Below are positions 34,640 through 42,658 of a stretch of 64,000 nt of DNA, piece by piece. The DNA comes from Streptomyces sp. A 4/2 (lineage in GTDB: Bacteria; Actinomycetota; Actinomycetes; Streptomycetales; Streptomycetaceae). The stretch spans positions 62,001 through 126,000 of the forward strand of contig NZ_CALNVW010000031.1 of assembly GCF_940670765.1 (NCBI RefSeq), in the 5' to 3' direction. Made by a program: the position numbers and the translations under genes. Under the pieces are notes generated by a model. That model was not told the DNA's origin and did not search any database. It was given only the letters and a program-made list of their open reading frames with translations. Numbering within the stretch: the stretch's first letter is position 1; each line of letters opens with the position of its first letter.

Positions 34640-34927
34640 ATGAGTGACACACCGGTCAAGCCGCAGAACACCGCCGCGTACTTCGGGCAGGCCGTCGCCT
34701 CCTTCGGGATCGCGCTGGCCGCGATGGCCCTGGGGATCCTGAACCTGGACGTCGATGTCTGGGTGCGGGCCTTCCTCGGTCTCGGGCTGCTCTATCTCAC
34801 GACGTCCGCCTTCACCCTCGCCAAGATCATCAGGGACCGGCAGGAGGCCGGGCAGATCGTGACCCGCGTCGACCAGGCCCGGCTGGAGAAGCTGCTGGCC
34901 GAGCACGACCCGTTCCAGAAGCTCTGA
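34640..34927 (+). CDS. YiaA/YiaB-family two-helix membrane protein
   Basis: A 95-residue protein with two hydrophobic helices near residues 15-36 and 42-62, then a charged cytoplasmic tail (KIIRDRQEAGQIVTRVDQARLEK). This is the YiaAB two-helix domain layout, known from small inner-membrane proteins of unknown function. It is transcribed in the same direction as the acyl-CoA dehydrogenase, 112 bp after its stop, with the 13-bp tandem repeats in between. The start is taken at ATG 34640; an ATG eleven codons upstream would add a non-conserved extension. Confidence 0.75.
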   Translation: MSDTPVKPQNTAAYFGQAVASFGIALAAMALGILNLDVDVWVRAFLGLGLLYLTTSAFTLAKIIRDRQEAGQIVTRVDQARLEKLLAEHDPFQKL

Positions 34928-34938
34928 CGCCTGTTTCT

Positions 34939-34951
34939 AAGCGCTTGCTCA
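34939..34951. promoter_or_regulatory. TetR-type operator before the TetR gene
   Basis: AAGCGCTTGCTCA, identical to 36206-36218 before the MaoC gene. It is about 80 bp upstream of the TetR ATG. Confidence 0.65.
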
Positions 34952-35031
34952 CCCTCGGGGTAGGGTGTGGATCCTGCACCGGAGCTGTACCAGCGGTGCG
35001 CCGGACTGCGTCACGGGTGGAGGAGCGAGCA

Positions 35032-35670
35032 ATGAGCACGGCGGAGGAGACGGCCCGCGGCGACGATCAGCCGTGGGCCGAGGTCGGTCCCGAAGCTGCC
35101 AGGCGGCTGCTCGTCGCCGCCGTCGAGGCCTTCGCCGAACGCGGCTACCACGCGACGACCACACGTGACATCGCGGGCCGGGCCGGGATGAGCCCGGCCG
35201 CGCTCTACATCCACTACAAGACCAAGGAAGAGCTGCTCCACCGGATCAGCCGGATCGGCCACGAGAAGGCGCTGGAGATCCTGGAGACGGCGGCGGACGG
35301 CGACGGCACCCCCAGCGAGCGGCTAGCCGCGGCCGTCCGCTCCTTCGTCCGGTGGCACGCCGGGCACCACATGACGGCGCGCGTCGTGCAGTACGAGCTC
35401 GACGCGCTGGGTGACGAGCACCGCACGGAGATCGTCGGACTGCGCAGGCGCAGCGACGACGCGGTGCGCCGGATCATCGACGACGGGGTGCGGACAGGGG
35501 AGTTCGACGTGCCCTACGTCCCCGGCACCGCGCTGGCCGTGCTCTCGCTCTGCATCGATGTGGCGCGCTGGTTCAACGTCGAAGGACGCAGCACGCCCGA
35601 CGAGGTCGGCGTGTTCTACGCCGACCTCGTCCTGCGCATGGTCACGGCCCCGGACCGGGCCCGGAAGTAG
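35032..35670 (+). CDS. TetR-family regulator (acyl-CoA-type)
   Basis: A 212-residue repressor with a helix-turn-helix near residues 25-65 (LVAAVEAFAERGYHATTTRDIAGRAGMSPAALYIHYKTKEEL). The KstR2/fatty-acid-type C-terminal domain contains WHAGHHMTARVVQYELDAL and DVARWFNVEGR. It is convergent with a MaoC-type hydratase gene, and the promoters of both carry the identical 13-mer AAGCGCTTGCTCA. It is therefore probably autoregulatory and a regulator of the hydratase. The ligand is likely an acyl-CoA. The ATG at 35032 has GGAGGAG at suitable spacing. Confidence 0.87.
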   Translation: MSTAEETARGDDQPWAEVGPEAARRLLVAAVEAFAERGYHATTTRDIAGRAGMSPAALYIHYKTKEELLHRISRIGHEKALEILETAADGDGTPSERLAAAVRSFVRWHAGHHMTARVVQYELDALGDEHRTEIVGLRRRSDDAVRRIIDDGVRTGEFDVPYVPGTALAVLSLCIDVARWFNVEGRSTPDEVGVFYADLVLRMVTAPDRARK

Positions 35671-35711
35671 CCCTGGCCCAGTAGCAGTGCGGACACAGGA
35701 GCAGTCCCGGT

Positions 35712-36173
35712 TCAGAAGTAGTAGCGGGACACCGACTCCGCCACGCACACCGGCTTCTCGCTGCCCTCGCGCTCGACCGTGACGGCTGCGGTCACCTGCA
35801 CGCCCCCGCCCGCCTCGGACACATCGGTGAGGACCGCGGTCGCCCGCAGCCGTGAACCGACCGGCACGGTGGCCGGGAAGCGCACCTTGTTGGTGCCGTA
35901 GTTGATGCCCATCTTCATGCCCTCGACCCGGAGGATCTGCGGAACGAAGGTGGGCAGCAGCGACAGCGTGAGGTACCCGTGCGCGATCGTCGTCCCGAAC
36001 GGACCGTCCGCGGCCTTCACCGGATCCACGTGGATCCACTGGTGGTCCCCGGTGGCGTCGGCGAAGAGGTCGATCCGCTTCTGGTCGATCTGCAGCCACT
36101 CGCTCTGCCCCAACTGCTCGCCGACCCCGGCGCGCAGTTCCTCGGCGGATGTGAAGATCCTCGGCTCTGCCAT
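35712..36173 (-). CDS. MaoC-family (R)-enoyl-CoA hydratase/dehydratase
   Basis: A 153-residue single hot-dog-fold hydratase. The hydratase-2 motif FADATGDHQWIHVDP, with catalytic Asp and His, and GTTIAHGYLTLSLLP are both present. It would hydrate trans-2-enoyl-CoA or perform the reverse dehydration in a beta-oxidation-like or fatty-acid modification route. It has no fused dehydrogenase or SCP domain. It has its own promoter with AAGCGCTTGCTCA and is divergent from soxR. Confidence 0.9.
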   Translation of the reverse strand: MAEPRIFTSAEELRAGVGEQLGQSEWLQIDQKRIDLFADATGDHQWIHVDPVKAADGPFGTTIAHGYLTLSLLPTFVPQILRVEGMKMGINYGTNKVRFPATVPVGSRLRATAVLTDVSEAGGGVQVTAAVTVEREGSEKPVCVAESVSRYYF

Positions 36174-36205
36174 GTTCGTGGTCCTGCCTTCCCGACGGAG
36201 TGTCC

Positions 36206-36218
36206 AAGCGCTTGCTCA
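36206..36218. promoter_or_regulatory. TetR-type operator before MaoC hydratase
   Basis: AAGCGCTTGCTCA, embedded in the perfect 10-bp palindrome CAAGCGCTTG (36205-36214), 33 bp upstream of the MaoC start. Confidence 0.65.
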
Positions 36219-36285
36219 GCATCGTCGGGTGCGCCGGTTCCTGTCAACGACCGGCCGTTTGGCCGCGGGCAGTAGGGTTCGATGA

Positions 36286-36753
36286 GTGCCGCAGATTCCA
36301 GAGAAGATCCATGAACTCACGGTCGGCCAGCTCTCCGCGCGCAGCGGGGCCGCCGTCTCCGCCCTGCACTTCTACGAGACCAAGGGCCTGATCAGCAGCC
36401 GCAGGACGAGCGGCAACCAGCGCCGCTACAGCCGTGACGCGCTGCGCCGGGTCGCCTTCGTACGCGCGGCACAGCGTGTCGGTATCCCGCTCGCCACGAT
36501 CAGGAAGGCGCTCGCGGAACTGCCCGACGAGCGCACCCCCACCCGTGAGGACTGGGCGCGGCTCTCCGCCGCCTGGCGCTCCGAACTCGACCAGCGCATC
36601 GATCAGCTCGGCCGGCTCCGCGACCACCTCACGGACTGCATCGGCTGCGGCTGTCTGTCGCTGGAGAACTGTGTGCTGTCCAACCCGGACGACGTCGTCG
36701 GCGACCGGATCGTCGGATCGAGGCTGCTCCCCGGGGTGTCCGCGAAGCCCTGA
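36286..36753 (+). CDS. soxR: Redox-sensing activator SoxR (MerR family)
   Basis: A 155-residue MerR-type activator. The N-terminal DNA-binding domain runs ELTVGQLSARSGAAVSALHFYETKGLI, with a dimerisation helix after it. Four Cys bind the [2Fe-2S] cluster (118, 121, 123 and 129, in CIGCGCLSLENC). In Streptomyces, SoxR senses redox-active antibiotics rather than superoxide and activates a small set of oxidoreductase and transporter genes. It starts with GTG at 36286. There is no soxS, as expected in actinobacteria. Its stop codon is the first triplet of a degenerate tandem repeat that fills the gap to the next gene. Confidence 0.95.
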   Translation: MPQIPEKIHELTVGQLSARSGAAVSALHFYETKGLISSRRTSGNQRRYSRDALRRVAFVRAAQRVGIPLATIRKALAELPDERTPTREDWARLSAAWRSELDQRIDQLGRLRDHLTDCIGCGCLSLENCVLSNPDDVVGDRIVGSRLLPGVSAKP

Positions 36754-36850
36754 CCGCCCGTAGCCCCTGACCGCCGTAGCCCCTGACCACCCGTAGATCC
36801 GGACGCCCCGGAAGCCGCGGACCGCCCGGAAGTCCCTGGCCGCCCGGGTG
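36751..36850 (+). repeat. Degenerate 16-18-bp tandem repeats filling a convergent gap
   Basis: Units such as TGACCGCCCGTAGCCCC, TGACCGCCGTAGCCCC, TGACCACCCGTAGATCC, GGACGCCCCGGAAGCCGC and GGACCGCCCGGAAGTCCC. They start on the soxR TGA and end one base before the convergent gene stop codon. Confidence 0.8.
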
Positions 36851-36851
36851 T

Positions 36852-37463
36852 TCAGGCCGCCGAGGCGAGTTCCGTGTGCCGGTTCTTCCTGGCGCGGGCC
36901 AGTGCGACCGGGGTGAGGACCGGCTGGGGCACCAGGATCCCGCAGCGGGTGCAGACCGGGCCGGTCCACGGCTGCCTGGCGGACCCCGGGGTCCAGGTGA
37001 TCGTTTTCTCGGCGCACACCGGGCAGGCCGTCGCGGGTTCCCCCCGGAGGGCGGAAATCAGCCGCCGCAATACCTCCGCCAGCGGCCGGGAAGGGTGCAC
37101 CGCGGGGTCCCCGCACCAGGCGACACCGCACCCGCCCCAGGTCTGCCGGTGCCAGTCGTCGAAGGCGCCGGGACTGCGCAGGCCGTCGTGCTTCTCCCGC
37201 TTGCGGCGCTCCGCGAACTCCGCCTCGTAGGCGAGCCAGACGGCCCGTGCCTCCTCCAGTTCGTCGAGTGCGGCCATCAGCCGCGCCGGGTCGGGTGCCC
37301 GGTCCTCGGGCTCGATCCGGTGCCTGGCACACAGATGGTCCCAGGTCGCCCGGTGTCCGTAAGGGGCAAACCTCTCCAGGCACTTGCGCAGCGAATACCT
37401 CCGCAGGGCCAGATCGTGGTGCGGGTCGCGCACCTGTCTCGCGAGACTCCGGAAACCGGCCAT
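36852..37463 (-). CDS. Hypothetical protein with C-terminal zinc-ribbon-like region
   Basis: A 203-residue soluble protein I do not recognise. The N-terminal half is basic and helical with many Arg. The middle holds W-H-x-Q-T-W-G-G-C-G-V-A-W-C. The C-terminal part carries CPVC...CTRC, a zinc-ribbon-like pair, spaced about 25 residues apart. The N-terminal YSLRKCLERFAPYGHRATWDHLC segment could be helix-turn-helix-like, which would fit a nucleic-acid-binding role. It is convergent with soxR. Its stop abuts the tandem-repeat array. Confidence 0.65.
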   Translation of the reverse strand: MAGFRSLARQVRDPHHDLALRRYSLRKCLERFAPYGHRATWDHLCARHRIEPEDRAPDPARLMAALDELEEARAVWLAYEAEFAERRKREKHDGLRSPGAFDDWHRQTWGGCGVAWCGDPAVHPSRPLAEVLRRLISALRGEPATACPVCAEKTITWTPGSARQPWTGPVCTRCGILVPQPVLTPVALARARKNRHTELASAA

Positions 37464-37616
37464 CGCACTGCCACCTCCGTCGCTGATACATCGGCGTCAT
37501 GTAGTGGACGTACGACTACCCGATTCGGCTCCATCGAATTTCCGATGACTGTCCTCGGTCGATGCGCCTTCCCTGGAACCCGTGTGGTGATTCGGAAAAG
37601 GTGACGCATGTTCACC

Positions 37617-37642
37617 TTACTGGCGGGTCACTTCGCCAGTAA
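37617..37642. promoter_or_regulatory. 9-bp perfect inverted repeat before the acylase
   Basis: TTACTGGCG and CGCCAGTAA flank an 8-nt spacer, 35 bp before the acylase start. The position fits a repressor operator overlapping the transcription start. Confidence 0.6.
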
Positions 37643-37677
37643 CGTCCGTCGAATCCGCTTCCCCTTCAGGAGCATGC

Positions 37678-40455
37678 ATGCGACGTCGTACCGGAAAACT
37701 CAGAACTGCCATCGCTGTAGCGGTGTTCGCACTGGGCGCGGGCCTGATGACACCGCTGCCGCAGGCGACCGCCGCGGCCGCGGACCCCGTCACCGACTAC
37801 TGCAACAACCAGTGCAACGACATCATGCCGCCCGGCGAGAACGGCAACGCCACCCTCGCCGACATCCTCGGCAACCGTGCGTTCGGCACCCGCCCGGACC
37901 ACAGCGCCGACCAGCTCGGACCGTACGACGCGCTGCCCGCGGGCGCCCCGTCCCTCACGGACGCGACGCTCAGCAACTTCTTCAACGACGCCTCGTTCGG
38001 GGTGCCCGCCGATCAGGTCGCCTCGGTCACCGCACCGCGCAACGACGTCACCATCACCCGGGACAAGAAGACCGGGGTGCCCCACATCAAGGGCACCACG
38101 CGGTACGGAACCGAGTTCGGCGCCGGCTACGCGGCCGGGCAGGACCGGCTCTGGCTGATGGACCTCTTCCGGCACATCGGGCGCGGCGAACTCACCTCGT
38201 TCGCCGGTGGTGCGCCCGCCAACCAGGGCCTGGAGCAGGAGTTCTGGCCGCAGGCCCCGTACACCGAGCAGGACCTCCAGGACCAGGCCGACCGCATCGC
38301 CGCCGGGAGTGCGCGCGGCAAGCAGGCCATGGAGGACGCCCAGGCGTACGTGGACGGCATCAACGACTACCGGCAGAAGGCCAAGGACGGCCGCTACTTC
38401 CCCGGTGAGTACGTCCTCACCGGGAAGATCGACGCCATCACCAACGCCGGTGAGATCGAGCCGTTCAAGATCACCGACATGATCGCGCTCGCCTCGGTCG
38501 TCGGCGGACTCTTCGGCGGTGGCGGGGGCGGCGAGGTCCAGGCCGCGCTCTCGCTGCTCTCCGCGCAGCAGAAGTACGGCGTCACCGAGGGCAGCAAGGT
38601 CTGGGAGTCCTTCCGGGAGCGCAACGACCCGGAGGCGACCCTCACCGTCCACGACGGCACCAGCTTCCCCTACGCGGAGAAGCCGGCCGACCCGAAGGGC
38701 ACGGCCATGCCGGACCCGGGCTCGGTCAAGTCCGAACCGCTGATCTACGACCAGGTGGGCGGCGCCAAGACCGACGCCAAGACCCCGGTGAACGCCCCGA
38801 AGAAGCTCAAGCCGGTCCAGGGCATGTACGACGACGGAGTGCTGCCCGCCCATCTGTTCAGCAGCAAGAAGGGCATGTCCAACGCCCTCGTGGTCTCCGG
38901 TCAGCACACCGCGAGCGGGAACCCCATCGCCGTGTTCGGCCCGCAGACCGGGTACTTCCTGCCGCAGCTGCTGATGCTCCAGGAGATCCAGGGTCCCGGG
39001 ATCAGTGCCCGCGGTGCCTCGTTCGCCGGTGTCGGCATGTACGTCCAGCTGGGCCGCGGCCAGGACTACGCCTGGAGCGCCACCTCGGCGGGTCAGGACA
39101 TCACCGACACCTTCGCCGTCGAGCTGTGCCAGGACGACACCCACTACCTCTACCACGGCGTCTGCACGCCGATGGAGAAGATGGAGCGGACCAACTCCTG
39201 GTCGCCCACGGTCGCCGACTCCACGGCGGCGGGCTCGTACCGGATGCAGGTCTACCGGACCAAGTACGGCATCGTGACGCACCGGGCCACCGTGGGCGGC
39301 AAACCCGTCGCCTACACCTCGCTGCGCAGCACGTACCAGCACGAGGCCGACTCGGTCGTCGGCTTCCAGATGATGAACGACCCGTCGTACGTGAAGGACG
39401 CGAAGACCTTCCAGGAGGCCGCCGACCACGTCGGCTACACCTTCAACTGGTTCTACGCGGACTCCCGTCAGGCCGCGTACTTCAACAGCGGCATGAACCC
39501 GGTGCGCGCCGCCGGTGTGGACGCCTCGCTGCCCGTGCTGGCCGAACCGGCCTACGAGTGGAAGGGTTTCGACCCCGACAAGCACACCACCGACGTGACC
39601 CCGGCCGCCGAGCACCCGCAGTCCGTCGGCCAGGACTACTACGTCTCCTGGAACAACAAGCAGGCCAAGGACTTCACGTCCGCCGGGTTCGGCAACGGCT
39701 CGGTGCACCGGGTCGACCTGCTCGGTGACCGGGTGGCGAAACTCGTCGCCAAGGGCGGCGTGACCCGTGCCGATCTGACCCGCGCCATGGGTACGGCGGC
39801 CGTCACCGATCTGCGCGGCGAGGACGTCCTGCCCGAACTGCTGGACGTCGTACGGAGCAAGCCGGTCACCGACCCGGCGCAGGCCAAGGCCGTCGAGCAG
39901 CTGGAAGCCTGGGTGTCCGACGGGAGCCAGCGCAAGGAGAACGCCCAGAGTTCGCACGTCTACACCCACCCGGACGCGGTGCGGATCATGGACGCCTGGT
40001 GGCCGCTGCTCGTCGAGGCCGAGTTCAAGCCGGGCCTCGGTGACGATCTCTACTCGGCGCTCACCGCCAACCTCAGCACCGACGAGTCCCCCTCGGCCGG
40101 ACACGGGCCCACCGGGGCGCACGCCGGATCGGCCTTCCAGTACGGCTGGTGGAGCTATGTCGACAAGGACATCCGCACGGTGCTGGGCCGTCCGGTCAAG
40201 GGCGGACTGGCCAAGACGTACTGCGGGGGAGGCGACCTGAGCGGGTGCCGCGACATCCTGCTCGACACCCTCACCCAGGCCGCGGCCAAGACCCCGGCCC
40301 AGGTCTACCCCGGCGACGCCAGTTGCTCCGCCGGTGACCAGTGGTGCTCGGACGCGATCATCCAGCGTCCGCTGGGCGGGCTCCAGTTCTGGCCGATCAC
40401 CTGGCAGAACCGGCCCACGTACCAGCAGGTCGTGGAGTTCCCCTCGCACCGCTAG
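37678..40455 (+). CDS. Secreted penicillin acylase-family Ntn hydrolase
   Basis: A 925-residue extracellular precursor. A signal peptide (MRRRTGK, hydrophobic core, QATAAAA) is followed by an alpha subunit of about 370 residues, then a linker. The new N-terminus of the beta chain is Ser401 in KGMSNALVVSG, the catalytic nucleophile created by autoproteolysis. This is the pattern of penicillin G acylase, AHL acylase and aculeacin-type acylases. The substrate could be an acyl-peptide, a lipopeptide or an N-acyl signal. The long, ~220-bp upstream region holds a perfect TTACTGGCG inverted repeat, and AGGAG precedes the ATG. Confidence 0.92.
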   Translation: MRRRTGKLRTAIAVAVFALGAGLMTPLPQATAAAADPVTDYCNNQCNDIMPPGENGNATLADILGNRAFGTRPDHSADQLGPYDALPAGAPSLTDATLSNFFNDASFGVPADQVASVTAPRNDVTITRDKKTGVPHIKGTTRYGTEFGAGYAAGQDRLWLMDLFRHIGRGELTSFAGGAPANQGLEQEFWPQAPYTEQDLQDQADRIAAGSARGKQAMEDAQAYVDGINDYRQKAKDGRYFPGEYVLTGKIDAITNAGEIEPFKITDMIALASVVGGLFGGGGGGEVQAALSLLSAQQKYGVTEGSKVWESFRERNDPEATLTVHDGTSFPYAEKPADPKGTAMPDPGSVKSEPLIYDQVGGAKTDAKTPVNAPKKLKPVQGMYDDGVLPAHLFSSKKGMSNALVVSGQHTASGNPIAVFGPQTGYFLPQLLMLQEIQGPGISARGASFAGVGMYVQLGRGQDYAWSATSAGQDITDTFAVELCQDDTHYLYHGVCTPMEKMERTNSWSPTVADSTAAGSYRMQVYRTKYGIVTHRATVGGKPVAYTSLRSTYQHEADSVVGFQMMNDPSYVKDAKTFQEAADHVGYTFNWFYADSRQAAYFNSGMNPVRAAGVDASLPVLAEPAYEWKGFDPDKHTTDVTPAAEHPQSVGQDYYVSWNNKQAKDFTSAGFGNGSVHRVDLLGDRVAKLVAKGGVTRADLTRAMGTAAVTDLRGEDVLPELLDVVRSKPVTDPAQAKAVEQLEAWVSDGSQRKENAQSSHVYTHPDAVRIMDAWWPLLVEAEFKPGLGDDLYSALTANLSTDESPSAGHGPTGAHAGSAFQYGWWSYVDKDIRTVLGRPVKGGLAKTYCGGGDLSGCRDILLDTLTQAAAKTPAQVYPGDASCSAGDQWCSDAIIQRPLGGLQFWPITWQNRPTYQQVVEFPSHR

Positions 40456-40475
40456 GGGAGTCCGGGAACAGTAGT

Positions 40476-40512
40476 CCGCGGGCCGGGCCGGGAACTCCGG
40501 TCCGGCCCGCGG
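40476..40512. terminator. Bidirectional terminator between acylase and NamZ-like gene
   Basis: CCGCGGGCCGG and CCGGCCCGCGG form a perfect 11-bp stem. The 15-nt loop has a further CCGG/CCGG inner pairing. It lies 20 nt after the acylase stop and 24 nt after the opposite-strand stop. Confidence 0.75.
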
Positions 40513-40536
40513 CAGTTCGCCGGTGTGGGGGGCCGG

Positions 40537-41778
40537 TCAGCGGTACGTCAGGTACCTCTTCCGTACGGCGCGGAAGGCGGCCAGCTCGCCCTGCCAGGCT
40601 CCCACCACCTCGTCGGTGGACGCGCCCGCGTCGATCATCGTGCGGACCGCGGTGGAGCCCGTGAGGGTGTCGATCCAGTTGTCGGGCCGCCAGGCGAACC
40701 CGTCCCAGACCTTCTTCGCCGTCACCAGCAGGCCGATCGCCGTACGCACCGGGTCGAACAACTCGCGGTCCTGCACGTGGAGTTGGACGCCACCGACGGT
40801 CTTGCCCGCGAACTTCGAGAACGTCGGCGCGAAGTACGCCTCACGGAAGGTGACCCCGGGCAGCTCCAGCGCCCGCGCCGCCTCCGCCCACCGGCGGTCG
40901 ATGCCCTCGGCGCCCAGCAGTTCGAACGGCCGGGTGGTACCCCGCCCCTCGGAGAGGTTCGTGCCCTCGAAGAGACAGGTCCCCGAGTACACCAGGGCGG
41001 TGTCGGGTGTCGGCATGTTGGGGCTCGGCGGCACCCAGGGCAGTCCCGTCGCGTCGAAGAAGTCGCCGCGCCGCCAGCCCGACATGGACACGGTCTCCAG
41101 CCGCACCGGCTCGGCCAGGAACTCACCGTTGAACAGCCGGGCCAGCTCCGTCACCGTCATGCCGTGGGCCTGGGAGATGGGCTTGCGCCCGACGAACGTC
41201 GCGAACTCCTTGTGCAGCACGGGGCCGAGGGCCGCCCGGCCGGTGACCGGGTTCGGACGGTCGAGCACCACGAACCGCTTGCCCGCGAGCGCCGCCGCCT
41301 CCATGCAGTCGTACAGCGTCCAGATGTACGTGTAGAAGCGGGCGCCCGCGTCCTGGATGTCGAAGACGACCGTGTCCACGCCCGACGCGGTGAAGATGTC
41401 CGCGAGGGCGCTGCCGCTCCTGGTGTACGTGTCGTAGACCGGCAAGCCGGTCGCCGGGTCGTCGTAGCGCCCCTCGGAGCCGCCGGCCTGGGCCGTGCCG
41501 CGGAACCCGTGCTCCGGACCGAAGACGGCGGTCAGCTTCACCCGCTTGTCGGCGTGCATGACATCGACGATGTGCCGGACGTCGTGGGTGATCCCGGTCG
41601 GGTTGGTGACGATGCCGACCCGCTGCCCGTCGAGCAGGCCGTAGCCGTCGGCGGCCAGCCGGTCGAAACCGGTACGCACCCGGCCGCGCGCGGGGTCGGC
41701 CGAGGCCGCCCCCGGCGTGGCCGCCACCATCCCCACGGCGCCGCCCGCGGCCAGCAGTCCCCGCCTGGACAAGTTCAT
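40537..41778 (-). CDS. Exo-beta-N-acetylmuramidase NamZ-like protein (DUF1343), Tat-exported
   Basis: A 413-residue secreted glycosidase-like protein. The N-terminus MNLSRRGLLAAGG has a twin-arginine motif (S-R-R-G-L-L), hydrophobic stretch and AASA cleavage region, fitting Tat export. The rest is the DUF1343 fold: VGIVTNPTGITHDVRHIVDVMH, GPEHGFRG, FDIQDAGARFYTYIWTL and LDRPNP. Bacillus NamZ releases N-acetylmuramic acid from peptidoglycan fragments, so a role in wall turnover or recycling is likely. The ATG at 41778 has GGAGG seven nt upstream; longer in-frame ORFs destroy the Tat signal. Confidence 0.88.
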   Translation of the reverse strand: MNLSRRGLLAAGGAVGMVAATPGAASADPARGRVRTGFDRLAADGYGLLDGQRVGIVTNPTGITHDVRHIVDVMHADKRVKLTAVFGPEHGFRGTAQAGGSEGRYDDPATGLPVYDTYTRSGSALADIFTASGVDTVVFDIQDAGARFYTYIWTLYDCMEAAALAGKRFVVLDRPNPVTGRAALGPVLHKEFATFVGRKPISQAHGMTVTELARLFNGEFLAEPVRLETVSMSGWRRGDFFDATGLPWVPPSPNMPTPDTALVYSGTCLFEGTNLSEGRGTTRPFELLGAEGIDRRWAEAARALELPGVTFREAYFAPTFSKFAGKTVGGVQLHVQDRELFDPVRTAIGLLVTAKKVWDGFAWRPDNWIDTLTGSTAVRTMIDAGASTDEVVGAWQGELAAFRAVRKRYLTYR

Positions 41779-41846
41779 CGCGCTACCTCCATGATCTCGC
41801 CGACTGTCATGGGCACGCAGGCTAGCCCGCACCCCTTCCCCTGTGA

Positions 41847-41866
41847 CATACCGACTGGTTAGTCTG
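41847..41866. promoter_or_regulatory. 20-bp TetR-type operator, site A
   Basis: CATACCGACTGGTTAGTCTG, 30 bp before the SDR start. Its first 13 bases are identical to the reverse complement of site B (47356). The right half is degenerate. Confidence 0.55.
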
Positions 41867-41896
41867 CTGGTGCATTCAACGGAGAGGCAGGTCCCG

Positions 41897-42658
41897 ATGG
41901 GTACGGTCGACGGCGCGGGTGTCGTGGTGACGGGAGCGGGCGGCGGTATCGGCGCCGCGCTGGCCCGCAGATTCACCGCGGAGGGAGCCAGGGTCGTGGT
42001 CAACGACCTGGATGCCGGGAAGGCCGCAGCGGTGGCCGCCGAACTCGGCGCCACGGCCGTTCCCGGCGATGCCTCGACGGTGGTGGAGGCCGCCCGTGCC
42101 GCACTCGGCGGCCGGGTCGACATCTACTGCGCCAACGCGGGCCTCGGCTCACCCGGCGACCCCTTCGCCGACGAGTCCGTGTGGGCCTCGGCCTGGGACG
42201 TCAATGTCATGGCCCATGTCCGGGCAGCCCGCGCGCTGTTGCCCGACTGGCTGGAGCGCGGTGAGGGCCGGTTCGTCTCCACGGTGTCCGCCGCCGGGCT
42301 GCTGACGATGATCGGGGCGGCCCCGTACAGCGTCACCAAGCACGGCGCGCTCGCCTTCGCCGAATGGCTCTCCCTCACCTACCGCCACCGCGGTCTGAAG
42401 GTCCACGCGATCTGCCCGCAGGGGGTGCGCACCGACATGCTGACCTCGGCCGGATCGGCGGGCGAACTGGTGCTGGCGCCGACGGCGATCGAGCCCGCCG
42501 AGGTCGCCGACGCGCTCTTCGACGCCATCGCCGAGGACCGCTTCCTGGTACTGCCGCACCCCGAGGTCGCCGAGTACTACCAGGCGCGGGCCGCCGACCC
42601 CGACCGGTGGATCGGCGGGATGAACCACCTCCAGCAGAAGTGGGAGGCCGGGCAGTGA
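41897..42658 (+). CDS. Short-chain dehydrogenase/reductase
   Basis: A 253-residue classical SDR. The cofactor motif is TGAGGGIG, the acidic residue in VVNDLDA suggests NAD preference, and the catalytic Ser is in VSAAG with YSVTK. The C-terminal tail contains LPHPEVAEYYQ. The product would interconvert a keto and hydroxy group, plausibly at the acyl-CoA level because it overlaps the CoA ligase gene by GTGA. In the levulinate pathway of Pseudomonas an SDR (LvaD) reduces 4-keto to 4-hydroxyacyl-CoA; this gene is a candidate counterpart. Site A operator precedes it. Confidence 0.9.
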   Translation: MGTVDGAGVVVTGAGGGIGAALARRFTAEGARVVVNDLDAGKAAAVAAELGATAVPGDASTVVEAARAALGGRVDIYCANAGLGSPGDPFADESVWASAWDVNVMAHVRAARALLPDWLERGEGRFVSTVSAAGLLTMIGAAPYSVTKHGALAFAEWLSLTYRHRGLKVHAICPQGVRTDMLTSAGSAGELVLAPTAIEPAEVADALFDAIAEDRFLVLPHPEVAEYYQARAADPDRWIGGMNHLQQKWEAGQ

